From: Spirogloea muscicola
Lineage: Eukaryota > Streptophyta > Zygnematophyceae > Spirogloeales > Spirogloeaceae
Length of the DNA stretch: 52,704 nt
Reading direction: 5' to 3'
Assembly (NCBI GenBank): GCA_009602725.1
Contig: WELB01000139.1
Span: forward strand, 18,189 to 70,892
Shown here: positions 12,929 through 23,739 of the stretch, piece after piece
Position numbering within the stretch: the stretch's first letter is position 1
How the letters are laid out: each line of letters opens with the position of its first letter
Notes under the pieces: generated by a model
Seen by the model: the letters and a program-made list of their open reading frames with translations, nothing else
Told to the model about the DNA's origin: nothing
The model's database searches: none
Position numbers and translations under genes: made by a program

Positions 12929-14521
12929 TCAGTGGCCATTTTCGTTTTGGCCATTCACATGAAGTGCCTCTGTGAAATTCTTCGAGAGCAACATCAAGCC
13001 TCCGTCCACTATCAATGTGGTCCCTGTAATGTAGGCTCCAGCGTCCGAAGAGAACAGAAGCAGTGGTCCATACAAGTCCTTCGTCGGGTTTCCCACTCTA
13101 TTTACTGGATTGTTCTTCTCAAACCATGCTGCAATGTGTGGCTTTTGCAGGCCAGCAGTCATCTCTGTCGGGAAGAGCCCAGGGGCAATTGTGTTGACGC
13201 GAATGTTGTGGTGCCCCAGCTCGGAAGCAAGACTGCAGGCAATTATTGTTTTCATTATCAGTCTTCCAGCAATTCGCTGATCCAGCAGACTGCATCCTGG
13301 ACTATTGGCAGCATTGCTTAGCCTAGTGTGCTGTGTTGCATATACACTACAAGCTGTCGATGTTGTGCACCGATGCTTCAGAATAACAATGCCTCCTTGC
13401 TTTGAGACCCACATTCTAGAAGCTGCAAGGTAAAGGCGAGGGCCTCACTTGAGAGTCAGATGCGCCAGAGTCGCTTTGGAGGCGGAGTAGTTGGCCCAGC
13501 CCGCCGCAAATGCTGTCCAGTAAACCGCACTCCCATTTCAGTATAAGTAAGTGCTTATTGCTGAGGAAATTTTCAGCCGGATATGGTGGTACACTGTGTT
13601 ACCGCTACGAGAAAGTCAGGATCTGGCCTTCTTAACTCACCTTGCTGGTTACCGACGCAGGATCCGATGAAGATAATGGAACTCCCCAAGTTGTCCTTCG
13701 CCATGGAGCGGGCAGCAGCTTTAGTCACCAGCCATGCGCCTCTTACATTCACGCGGAATATCCTGTCAAAGTTCTCAGTTGTGTCGTCTGCAAGAAAGCT
13801 TTTTCCACTCACACCTGCAAGAGTACAACGATGGTGTGAGTCAGTGAAGCTCAGGTACTAGACGGTGAGCGATGTAGTCTGAGATGGCAACTGTCTAGTC
13901 ATTGACCCTGGCTTTCGATGGTGCGTATGTTTGTAAATGCTCAAGCTTGCAATTGTCAACTTGTACAAAGCCCAGGTATGCAAAATTAATGCATGACTGG
14001 CACAGCGATACACCTGAATGGTTTCCAACCTGCGGTGTTGACCACAATGTCGATGCGGCCGAAGCTGCTCCAAGCTTTGGCCACTGCCTGGTCAATCTCA
14101 TCCTCTTCCCCGGCAACGTCCAGCACCAGGGCTTTGGCTTGACCGACACTTGGGTCGGCTTTTCTCATGGCCTCTGCTTCTTCAACAAGCTGTCGCAACG
14201 AACAACACAAATTTGTCCACTTCGTCAGCGCCACTGCCGCCCATTCTCAACGACTGCAAGTCGTAGCAATGTCGTACTATCACAGTGACTGCAGCGTGAC
14301 AAGCATCAAAAGCAGTCTCAGGTGCAACAACAGGCGAGTGCTTGAGTGGGTTATCATGTGCTCACAGCGTTAAGGCGGTCCGCGCGCCTGGCAGCCACCA
14401 CGACGTTGGCGCCGTCGCGCAGGTAGTGCAGCGCGAACTGGTAGCCGAGGCCGGACGAGGCGCCCGTGATGAGGGCGGTCTTGCCCTTCACCGAGAAGGC
14501 CTGCTGCAGCTGGGTCGCCAT
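12929..14521 (-). CDS. Short-chain dehydrogenase/reductase, copy 1
   Basis: NAD(P)(H)-dependent oxidoreductase with a classical SDR fold. Five minus-strand exons, 14521-14366, 14189-14030, 13814-13641, 13512-13449 and 13232-12929, give 285 residues. The cofactor motif is TGASSGLG (about 19-26); an Arg-rich ARRADRL after strand 2 suggests NADPH. The catalytic Ser lies in IIFIGSCVG, and Tyr/Lys are in NYSASK. The motif normally NNAG reads NTAG here. Exons 1-4 have exactly the lengths of those in the plus-strand paralogue at 18659-20224 (156, 160, 174, 64 bases). The C-terminus differs (LHVNGQNENGH). Substrate unknown; peroxisomal signal not seen. Confidence 0.95.
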
Positions 14522-14799
14522 GGCGCTCGTTGCGACTGAGTCCGTCTACTCGAAGCCCGGCGCACAGAGGACGCGAGGCGCAAGCTCGTCTCTGGGTCCC
14601 CAATGCTGCCAGGCAGCAGCACAGCGCCCGCACCAGAGTCCCAGTCGGGGCTAAGCCACTGGAATGGCCGGCGGAGGTGCAGGCAGCGGCAGGCGGGGCA
14701 GGGCGCGAGGCTGGGAGAGGGGCTGGGAGGCGCAGGACTGGGAGGCCGGGAGCTGCAGGCGGGCAGCTTATGGGCCGCGGGGGCCGGGCCAGGAAAAAG

Positions 14800-15118
14800 A
14801 GAAGAAAAGCGGCTGCTGATATGAAAGAATCGGCTGTGAAATGCCAGCCAGATGCATACAGGTGTTCACGACGGAAGCCAAAGGCTAGGCAGACAGGGCG
14901 CCCTCAATACCCCCGTGTCAGCAGTAGGAAGTCAGATGAGCTGAGGGGAGGAAGAGCAACCCCGCTGCGCAAGCCAGAGGCTGCTGCAAGGTCGCGACCA
15001 GCGCGGCGGTGCAAAGCAAGCGCTTGGGAGCGCTGCAGGGACATAGAAAGTCGCATACGGTAGCAGGACACCAGACCCAAAGGCACCGAGCCACCGGGAA
15101 GGGCAGCCCCCCGCCGGG
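14800..15118 (-). mobile_element. RLE retrotransposon tail, partial tandem duplicate
   Basis: About 295 bases (14809-15103) repeat the tail and 3' UTR of the neighbouring copy (15147-15440) with a spacing of 338 bases and few mismatches. It reads MRLSMSLQRSQALALHRRAG then a stop and the 3' UTR hairpin on the minus strand. Just upstream (15104-15135) the match jumps to sequence homologous to 15555-15580, so this copy has an internal deletion. Confidence 0.8.
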
Positions 15119-15129
15119 TGGTCCTTGTA

Positions 15130-15969
15130 CTTGTGCCAGGAAGAAAGCGGCTGCTGATATGAAAGAATCGGCTGTGAAATGCCAGCCAGATGCATACAGG
15201 TGTTCATGACGGAGCCAAAGGCTAGGCAGACAGGGCGCCCTCAATACCCCCGTGTCAGCAGTAGGAAGTCAGATGAGCTGAGGGGAGGAAGAGCAACCCC
15301 GCTGCGCAAGCCAGAGGCTGCTGCAAGGGCGCGACCAGCGCGGCGGTGCAAAGCAAGCGCTTGGGAGCGCTGCAGGGACATAGACAGTCGCATACGGTAG
15401 CAGGACACCAGACCCAAAGGCACCGAGCCACCGGGAAGGGCAGCACCCTGCTCCCGGCGCCGCTGGTCAGCTTGAGAGGCCAGCAGCGAAAGTAACGAGG
15501 ACCACCGACCCCCGTAACACCCATGGATGTCCATGGCCAGGGGGTAAAAGGTATCACCCGCCGGGTGGTCCTTGTACTTGTGCAGCTTCTTCCGTTCGGC
15601 TACCTTCACAGCGTAGCCGGTCTCAGAAGTAATGGGGCCCTTCGTCCGGAAGCTGTCGGTGAGGACAACGTCCATGAGGAGCCGCTTGCCACCTCCCAGG
15701 GGGACGCCGACCAGATCGACACGCCTCGTCCGAGGGACCCCATTGCGGAGGAGGATGGGCATCACCCCAGTGCTCTCCAACGCCACTTGATATCCCGCCT
15801 CCTTGACGATGCCATACATGGCGTCACGTAGGAGGTTGTGGGAGGAGGGAGGGCGCCAGGAGGAGGGAGGGCGGCTCGGGCTGGCTGCTGGCGTCACCGC
15901 GGACGTCAAGGCCAACGGGGGGCCGACCCCAAACGCCGGCTTCCCGCCTCCTTCGTCGGGGGCGGCCAC
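15130..15969 (-). mobile_element. RLE-type retrotransposon C-terminus, longest intact frame
   Basis: Minus-strand frame 15969-15241, 242 residues uninterrupted. It begins near HNLLRDAMYGIVKEAGY, just after where the CCHC knuckle should be. It then has RRVDLVGVPLGGGKRLLMDV (two acidic positions of the PD-(D/E)XK-like fold), AVKVAERKKLHKYKDH (Lys position), FYPLAMDIHGCYGG and the tail ending LLLTRGY. The 3' UTR follows with CTGGCTGGCATTTCACAGCC about 80 bases after the stop. No reverse transcriptase is encoded upstream; the upstream sequence becomes purine-rich and then unrelated. It is a 5'-truncated copy, so probably not a working gene. Confidence 0.85.
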
Positions 15970-16399
15970 CCTCCCTCCCTTTATTTAGCAAATTCGATTT
16001 CCAGCCGCCTCGCCTTGGAGGGCTTTTCCCCCTCCTCCGCCCGTCGGCTCCCTTCCAGACGAACCGAACCCCCTTGGCCGCGGCTGCCGCGCAAGCCGGC
16101 CCCCGCCCGACAATTGCGCCGCCTGCCGGCCTGCGGGATGGGAAGCGTCTGGCAGACCCCTACCGTCTTCTTCGTACCTCCTCCTCCTTCGTGGAACGGA
16201 CGCGGGTCTGACGGCTGTGGGTTTGACAGCCGGAGGCGATGCTAGAGGCGTATTGCTGCGTCTGCCGAGACTGTCTGGCTGGCTTCTTTGGAGGGGCTCA
16301 CTTCCTTGCTTCCTTTGGAAGCTTGGAGAATTAATGAGCACACACTCGCAGCAGTCATGGAGTGTATCTCCGTCCTGGCTGGGCGAGCCCGGGGCAGGA

Positions 16400-16580
16400 G
16401 CCTCAGAAGAAGTGGCACTCCCAATGGGGGCAAGGGCTGTGAAAAGAAGAAGAAAGTGCTCGCCCACTGAGGATAGGGGCTGTGAAAAGCCAGCCCTAAA
16501 AGATTTGACAAAGGTGTGAAGGGGCCAAGATAGGGGCTGGCTTTTCCAGCCCCTATCCTCAATGGGCGCGCCCTTCCCCG
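16400..16580. repeat. Cluster of hairpin repeats with perfect 12-bp palindrome
   Basis: Two minus-strand hairpin copies in tandem (about 16404-16446 and 16455-16524), then a plus-strand copy (about 16528-16580). The last forms a perfect stem, GATAGGGGCTGG, loop of five, CCAGCCCCTATC (16529-16557). A further 3'-end piece with AGCCCCTATCCTCAATGGGC is at about 16720-16745. Confidence 0.8.
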
Positions 16581-16859
16581 CAAGAACGAGCCCCAGAGGC
16601 TGCCCCCGCCAGGCTCCCATAGCCGGCATGCCCGCCACAGCCAGCATGCCCAGAGCATGGCATGCCGCCGGGCCGGCCCGCAGCCGGCCGTGCCGACACG
16701 TGCCCCACAAAGGGTCTTCCAGCCCCTATCCTCAATGGGCGAAGCTCTTTCTCCTAGGCTAGCCCATCGTCTCTACAATTAACTTCTAGCTAGTAGACGA
16801 TTAGGCATACTATCTACACTAAAGTGACGTAGCCGTCACGTTCGTCTTCCTACTCAGCG

Positions 16860-17290
16860 GGAGAACGAGTCCTTCCCCCTTGCCATCAACGTCCACGGGC
16901 GTTCGGCGCCCGGTGGCTCGAGCTCCTGCACCGCCCTAGCGCGCAGTGCGATCTCCCAACGTTCTCAAGATGAGCAGGCTGGTACGCGGCAGGCTCTCTC
17001 GCCCAGGTGTAACGCATGCCGCCTGTCAGTATCGCTGCAGCGTTCAATGGCAGACGAGCTTCATCTGCGTGCTGGTCGCGGCTTTGGCTGCAGCCTCTGG
17101 CTACAGACGGGACCGCTACCCGGAGACTATTTTCTCTGATCTGCGGCCGCTCAACAGGGGATATTGAGCATCCAGTGGCCACTTGAGGCGCTGTGTGCTT
17201 CAGCGTTCTTCTGGCTCCTTCAAGCTTTGTACATTCTTTATCTGGGCTGCTAATCAAGCCATCGCCCTCTGCTGGAAGAGCATTCCTTTC
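16860..17290 (+). mobile_element. Decayed RLE retrotransposon tail with 3' UTR
   Basis: The plus strand shows FPLAINVHG, then frame-shifted SVSLQRSMADELHLRAGRG and SDLRPLNRGY with stop at 17165-17167. The next 120 bases (GTGGCCACTTGA..) match the sequence after the stop-like end at 44655, and end in a weathered hairpin (CTGGGCTGCTAATCAAGCC). Frames are broken at least twice. Confidence 0.75.
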
Positions 17291-17435
17291 ACACCCCCGC
17301 CCCCCTTTTTTGGAAGAGCTCACTTCTCTGTTGGCGCTTCGGCTTTCAAGTAAGCCTGTCGGATCTATATGTGTTTCATTTCCTGCGCCCAGCGCGCCTT
17401 TCTGACTTTGCTTTGAAAGGCCAGCCCTAGGCCCC

Positions 17436-18000
17436 TGAGGGGCATTGCAGTGGGCATTGCAAAGCAGAGAAAGCTACAGCACTACTCCGACTACCCCCGG
17501 TGCGATCAGCTCCTGCCAGCTGCAGTTGACACCTTTGGCTGTCTGGGTCCGCGTTTCCACGCCCTCCTCCACACCAATGCCAATCTAGGCTACACACGAC
17601 GTGCAGATGTGTTCCCGGCTGAGATGTGCTTGCCAGCTGCATATCTGTCTTTCTTGCGACGACGAGTTTCGGCCTGTTTGCAGCGTGCCCAGGCCAATGC
17701 CTTGCACCAGAAAGCTGGGCGAGCTCTAGTTGGTGGCAGAAGGGCTTCTTATCTGACATCTAGTATTCAGGCATCGATTAGCGACCTTTATGTTTTGACC
17801 CGCGGTTACTGAGCGGGTCACTCTGCTGTAGGTTATGTAGGTCTTAGATGTGCTTGCCTTTGTACTTGGCCATTTGGCCTTCGTTTGTTTCAAAACACAC
17901 GAAAATTCTCTTCAACCCTTTGTCAATTCTTCTTGGGCTGGCTATTCGCAGCCCTTGCCCCCATTGGTAGTGCCACTTCTTCTTTCTCTGGGCTTGCCAA
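17436..18000 (+). mobile_element. RLE retrotransposon C-terminus plus 3' UTR (family C)
   Basis: Open frame 17450-17812 encodes the last 120 residues: AKQRKLQHYSDYPRCDQLLP, RRADVFPAEM, AYLSFLRRRVSACLQRAQAN, SISDLYVLTRGY. It is nearly identical to the copies at 50.4-50.9 kb and 51.4-51.9 kb. The stop is followed by a conserved UTR (TTTGTACTTGGCC) and, at about 17920-17990, a sense-strand hairpin GGGCTGGCTATTCGCAGCCC. The copy is cut within the nuclease-like domain, upstream of its Lys. Confidence 0.85.
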
Positions 18001-18057
18001 TCGCCATCGCCCTCTACTGGAAGAGTATCATTCTTACTTTCTAGTTCAGATAGTCTT

Positions 18058-18126
18058 CCATGAACACCTGTATGCATCTGGCTGGCATTTAACAGCCGAT
18101 TCTTCAATATCAGCAGCCGCTTCTTC
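18058..18126 (+). repeat. Solo 3' UTR hairpin of family B
   Basis: About 68 bases from GAACACCTGTATGCATCTGG to CAGCAGCCGCTTCTTC match, on the opposite strand, the 3' UTR of the copy at 15.1-15.2 kb. No coding sequence is attached. Confidence 0.85.
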
Positions 18127-18379
18127 TAGTGTACGGCAATGGCCGGGAAAGAGAAGGCCAGCCCAAAGGAACGTGCGAGACGAGCGCCGCCGACGAGGGG
18201 CCCACCACTAGGGGGCGCCTTCGCGGCACGCGGGACGGGGGGGGGGGCATCTGGAAGGGGAGGAGGGATGGGCCGGCCCGCCGGGGGGAGGCGCCGGGGC
18301 AGCGAATAGGCGCGCGGCGGGGAGGGAGGGCGGCCGCCGCAGCAGGCGCCCGGAAGGCGGAGCGGCGGGTAAGCTTGGC

Positions 18380-18435
18380 CCCGTGACGCGCGCCGTGACG
18401 GCGCTGCCGTCACCACCCCTACCCCATATAATGGC
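18380..18435 (+). promoter_or_regulatory. Candidate promoter of SDR copy 2
   Basis: Two TGACG motifs (18384, 18396) and an inverted one (CGTCA, 18408) lie just before CCATATAATGG (18424-18434), a plausible TATA element about 230 bases upstream of the SDR start. TGACG is the core of bZIP-binding sites in plants. Inferred from spacing only. Confidence 0.4.
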
Positions 18436-18658
18436 GGCCCGCGCCCCCATGCAGCCATTGCCTTCGTTTCCAGCCACTTGCCGCTATCAGCCATCGGCCC
18501 TCTCTTGGAGCGTCTCCCTCACACCCGCCGCCATTGCCTCTCGCCTCCGCCCTCCCGCGCCGTCTCGCGAGCTGCAGCTGCCCGGCTTCGAGCTTCCGCT
18601 GCTGCAGCGCCTGCAGCCGCCTCCTCCGGCCTTGACGCGTCTGGATCCGGCGGGCGCC

Positions 18659-20224
18659 ATGGTGAGCCAGCTGCAGGAGGCCTTCTCGGTGAAGGGCAAG
18701 ACCGCCCTCGTCACGGGCGCGTCCTCCGGCCTCGGCTACCAGTTCGCGCTGCACTACCTGCGCGACGGCGCCAACGTCGTGGTGGCCGCCAGGCGCGCGG
18801 ACCGCCTCGAAGCTGTGAGCCCCTTTGTTTGGCCCACTGCATGCCCACTCTGGTCGAGCTGCTTGCCTGCGACCATCTTCGCGGATCGCCGTGCCGATTC
18901 GCACTTGTTGATGTGTGCTCAACGATCTGACCTCTATACTGACCTTTTCTGCTTGTTCGTGACAGCTTGTCAAGGAAGCAGAGGCCTTGAGGAAGGATGA
19001 TCCCGCTGTTGGTCAAGCCAAGGCACTGGTGCTGGACGTCAGCGGTGAGGAGGACGTGATCGACAAGGCTATTGCTGAGGCCTGGAAAGCGTTCGGCCGT
19101 ATCGACATCGTGGTCAACAATGCAGGTTGGCAGTCTTTCGAGGCACAGAGGCCCACTTGTGCACCTACATTTTGGTGCACCGATTCCTTGACGAGCTGTG
19201 GGCCTGAGACACTTTTAGTGCGCGTTGTTGAAGAAGCTGTGGGCCTGCGACATGTAAGAGCACGTTGTACAACTTAATCATGTCATCTAGTGGCCGTGTG
19301 TCTACGGAGTACATGCACATGTTTAGGAGTACCAAGGCACATGTCTGCTGTGCTGAGCTCGAACTCATCTATATTTGCAGGTGTATTTGACGGAAAGCCT
19401 CTCATTGAGGACACTGCTGAGAGCTTTGACAGAATTTTCCGCGTGAATGTAAGAGGCGCCTGGTTGGTTACCAAGGCTGCCGCACGGCTCATGGCGGAGG
19501 ACAAGAAGGGGGGCTCCATTATCTTCATTGGGTCCTGTGTTGGCATTCAGCAAGGTATGTCATCTTTGCTGAATCCTAGAATCTGTGCTTTCCCATCCAC
19601 CTTTGCTGGCTGCTGCACTTGCTGTGCAGCAAGCGGTCTGCTAATATCTGCCTCATTTACTTCTGACGACAGCATCATTGGCGGGCTATGCCAACTACTC
19701 AGCTTCCAAAGCAACTCTGCAGCATCTGACTCTCAAGTGAGAACTCTAACCAGCATCGTGCAGCTTGAGTTCACCTGCAAAATTTGCTGACCTTGAGCAT
19801 ATAATCTGTGAAAATCAGGGATGTCGTGCATGTAATAGAGGTACTTCGTGATACCATGATAGGGAACAATGTCAGCCCCTTGAAAGCATGCTGCCAACAA
19901 GAGATTGATGAGTTGGTTGCGACAATGTTGCTTGCCTGCAGCCTTGCGTCTGAGCTGGGACATCACAACATCCGGGTCAATGCCATTGCACCTGGGCTCT
20001 TCCCGTCAGAGATGTCTGCTGGCCTGCTATCGGACAACATGACAGATTGGTTCGAGAAGACCAATCCCGTGAACAGAATGGGCGACACGAAAAAGGACTT
20101 GTATGGGCCCCTGCTATTGTTCTCCTCAGATGCTGGAGCTTACATTACAGGGACCACGTTGAGGGTTGACGGAGGAATGATGTTGCTATCCAAGAACTTC
20201 ACAGAGGCGTTGGCCGCACCCTAA
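18659..20224 (+). CDS. Short-chain dehydrogenase/reductase, copy 2
   Basis: Classical SDR oxidoreductase of 278 residues from exons 18659-18814, 18966-19125, 19381-19554, 19673-19736 and 19942-20224. Motifs: TGASSGLG at 19-26, ARRADRL after strand 2 (NADP preference inferred), NNAG at 103-106, Ser157 in IIFIGSCVG, Tyr172 and Lys176 in NYSASK, then IAPGLFPSEM and a C-terminal SSDAGAYITGTTLRVDGG. It has all the catalytic residues of the family. It is the divergent neighbour and close paralogue of the minus-strand gene at 12929-14521, with the same intron positions and phases, so the pair arose by inverted duplication. Substrate not predictable. Confidence 0.96.
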
Positions 20225-22681
20225 GAGTTGCATCCAAGGAGAAGGCATTAGAAGTTGCCTGTATTACCTGTATATAAATGCTCAGTAGGTGCCCAGAGTT
20301 AGAGAATACAATTATTGCTCAATAACGTTGTTGCTATTGTTTTTTATCAATGTGATTTTGGCAAAGATGTGCGTGATTGTCTAAATACCCACGGAAGATG
20401 TATCTGCTGTGGTCAACAGTGTAGCTTCAAATACCTGTCTCAACACCTGTTGCCTTCAAGCACTATGACAGGCAACACTTTCTAGCTAGCAAGTGCATCA
20501 ACAAGTATGTTTTCTAAACAGCACAGACAACAACCTGTCCACTGGGAAGAGTATATCATACTGTGTAGAGGTGGCAACATTTCATAAGCAGAGGTTGTAC
20601 AAAGCCTCACCTTACACGTGCTCTGTAGCTAGCACCTTCAAACTAGCAGGAACAGGGCATATCGCATGACATGCAGCTCTGATGGTAATATTAGTGACAT
20701 GTAATTAGATAGTCTTCCTCAGCCCTCACTGAGAAGCGAGGTGATCAAGCAAACAGGCTTGCCACAGCAACCGATCACTGCGCTCAAGAACAAAACTGGC
20801 TAAGTACATGTCAATAGTGCATCTTCTCTGGAATTGCCCATGCAGCGTGGGCTACCTGCCTCAAGCAGTGATCTCGACTCCCAGATATTGCAAGGAGAAT
20901 ATGGTTGCCTAAGGGAAAAGCAAACATCTCGGTCAGGAGCACTGGCGGGCTGCTTGCAAGCTGGCCAGGACAAGGATGGCCGGTACACTTGGCAGAGCTA
21001 CGACTCCATGACGGTCCTGAAGCAGATGGGAGCCGCTCGCTCGCCTGTCTCGCAACTGCCACCAGCTGTAAGTTGGCGGCGTCTGTCTCCACTCACCTTC
21101 CTTCAGGCTGGGGCTTACAGCCTCACCAATGTCGCAGTCAATGAGACTTCGGCGCACATTGCCCACTGCAGCGAGCGAGCGCCGTGGCCATAAGGCTGCA
21201 GCAGAATCGTATCGGCGAGATGCGAGACCGCCTCACCGTGAGCTGCGCTGGCCCTGCCTACCACACCGCACTGTGATCCAACTGCAACGGGCGCCTCTAC
21301 TGTGATGGCTGCCGCGTGTGCTCCACGCTCCAAGTATTGAGATGTTCCTCCTCTCAAGGGCTTCGCCACAATCTCCAACATTGCTACTGGCCATGCCAAG
21401 CTGCTCGTGTGAGATCGTCCCTTTCACTATATTCTGCTGTAGGCTGCAGTCACTTGGCACCTCAAGGCCAGGACGCATTGTCCCTTCTCCAGAGCACCTT
21501 TCCGCTATCTGGACAAGGGCAGGGACCATAACGGGGTGAAATTTGCCTACTACGTGGTGCCATCACGACGTCTGGACACTCCTGGGTGCGAGATTATTAT
21601 CCACTCATCAAGCTGTAGGTCTACTTCATATTCTAGTCTCTCAAGAGTAGCTGGGTAGCTGTAATGTACAAATAGACGTGGACAGACTCAGCGCTTCGAC
21701 AAAGTACATGACTTTCCTGATGCTAGAGTTTTCTGATGCTAGAGAAACGTCCCAGATTGAGAGACGGGCTTGACTACAACGAATGCAATGCATTGATGCA
21801 TGCAGTGGGAAGAAACTGCTGCTTGAGGTTCTGTCAGCCGTGTGACCAGTACTGTCCCTAGCAGTCAAGTGCAACTGGGATTTGTGGGAATGGTGGGAGA
21901 TAATGAACTCCGACTTAATGAAACTACTCTACACGTCAGGATACTAGAAAAGCCAATGCAGCGGAATCTAGCTTATTCATTATTGCAATCAGTCATGCAG
22001 CTTTGATAAGAACTCTACTACCACGACCGCAGGGTAACAGAAGAGGCTGTAACACGGGTGCTGGCAGTACGCGCTTGTGATCTTCTTGGTACACACTTCC
22101 AGTTGAATGACCTGTTTGCAGGCAAGTCAGCGTCTTGTGTCAATGCTTTGCAGCAATCATGCTCCATGACACCCCAACTCGCGTCCTAATACTGGCCAGA
22201 ACACATGCTTGGCCACAGACTGCACATGAAAGCTGCAGCCTTGGAAGACTACCTGCAGCTGGCAAGGTCAGTCAGTGTGTTGAAGTGATACAAAGTTCAT
22301 GTCCATCACCAGTGGGAGCTCTTTCCAGCAGACTACGAGCTCAGCTCTTCGGGGCTGCTGTCTTATTGGAGGCAGTGTTACCATTGGAGGCAGTCTCACA
22401 AGTCCCAGGTTGAGTCACATTTGTAAGCCCCTTACTGGGAAGCATGTACCCATTGGGCTTGATGAGTGTCCCGGACTCATGCGGTCGTCCTGTCCTCAGG
22501 TTGATCCACGGAGAATTGGCTGCCGCAATTTGCACCTGCAGGCACGGGCAGAAGTAGCAGCTTTGTCAGCCATGCCCAGGGTCCACAAGCATCAGTTCAG
22601 TGATCTTTGTCAATCGGCTTTAGAGGAGGTTCTTGAGCAGGAGAAATGCATGGCATGCCCAAGTCCTGCAATCTGCTCTTC
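20225..22681. other. No confident gene; possible 3' exons of AP2 gene
   Basis: 2.4 kb between the SDR 3' end and the AP2 gene. On the minus strand a few stretches could be exons with good splice sites, for example one ending in VSPSLKE before GTGAGT (about 21090) and one reading ANSPWINLRTGRPHESGTLI (about 22520). They have no recognisable domain and I could not close their phases with the AP2 gene. On the plus strand a Cys-rich scrap, NCNGRLYCDGC (about 21278), has a stop just before it. Left unassigned. Confidence 0.4.
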
Positions 22682-23739
22682 CTAGGCAGCAAGTGGTGCG
22701 ATGACAACATCATAACACTCCACGTTCTGCCACAAAGTCCTGAGCAACGAAGCCCTTGCCCCTTTGATATCATGCGCAGAGTCACTCGCCAAGTTGCTCT
22801 CGGAGGCTGTGGCAGAGGCGCTCCACTCCGCCCACTTTGAATCAGGCCTGCGAGCTCGCTTCTGCAGCTTGGCGCTCGCGCGAAGCAGCGCCACAAGCTT
22901 CTGCTGCGACAAGGCCTCCAGTACAGGCAACTCGCTGTGGTACTCTGCAGCAGCGAGTCATGACCATCACCATGCCTAAGCAAGCTAGCGAGGCCTGTAC
23001 AGGTTGCCAACGCTTTCATCGTGACGAATCAGCTCATGATCAGCTGAAGACAAGTCACAGCAAGACATGCAAGGCGATACAGTACGCACCGGCGAGTGGG
23101 AAGTTGGTGTTGCAGGGCGCCTTGAGGCCGTAGAGGTTTATGGCGGCGCGGTCATGGGCTCGCGCGGCCTCGTCGTCGTTGTCCCAGTTCCCTAGATAGC
23201 TGGCAGAGTGCACACGCCTGGTCAGCCGAGTGCAACAGACTGCAGCAGCTGCACCTCAGCTGCAACTCAATTCGGCTCAGCTCAACGTAACTCAACTCGA
23301 CTCAACTCAACTCAGCTCAACCCAATCGACAGATGTTCTCAGCCCGGGCTCGCTACAAGCAGCTGAGCGGCAGCTTATCCCAACCAGGGGTGACGAGCAC
23401 GGGCTAAGGGGGCACGATCTCGATCGGGAGGTCGGGCACGCACACTTTGCGGCGCGAGGAGTAGATGTAGGCCTCCCAGCGTCCGCTGGGGTCGCACGAC
23501 ACGCCCGCGAAGCGGGACTTGCGGCGGGCGAGCTTGCCGCCGCCGCCGCCGCGGCAGGGCGCGAGCTGGGCGCCGCCGACGGCCATGGCGGGCGAGCTTA
23601 CGGTCTGGGGCGGCCCGAGCTGCAGCAGCGGGCTCGGAAGGGGAGCGGGGCCGCAGCCAGTGGGCGTGCGCCATGCCTGGCGTCCCCGAGGTCCCCCCGG
23701 CCCGCGGCGGGGAGCAGATTTGGAGAGCGGGGCGGGCAC
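22682..23739 (-). CDS. AP2/ERF-domain transcription factor-like protein
   Basis: Minus-strand exons 23739-23444, 23199-23090 and 22944-22682 join in phase to 222 residues. A single AP2 DNA-binding domain spans about residues 75-130: SRFAGVSCDPSGRWEAYIY, then the intron, then YLGNWDNDDEAARAHDRAAI and NLYGLKAPCNTNFPLA. It keeps the GxW, YLG and EAAxAxDRAA signatures. The following segment (YHSELPVLEALSQQKLVALL) resembles the linker after the first AP2 repeat of AINTEGUMENTA-like plant proteins, but I see no second repeat. The first intron splits the domain at KV|YLG. The start could be Met52 instead. The C-terminus may be longer if further exons lie at 20.8-22.5 kb. Confidence 0.85.
23258..23326. 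repeat. Degenerate CTCAA pentamer repeat
   Basis: A run of CTCAA/CTCAG/CTCGA pentamers (about 13 units) inside intron 1 of the AP2 gene. Confidence 0.85.

Noticed and set aside
21180-21340. Cys-rich plus-strand peptide NCNGRLYCDGC as a possible zinc finger.
   Set aside because: A stop codon precedes it directly, no neighbouring exon closes phase, and the pattern fits no specific finger family.
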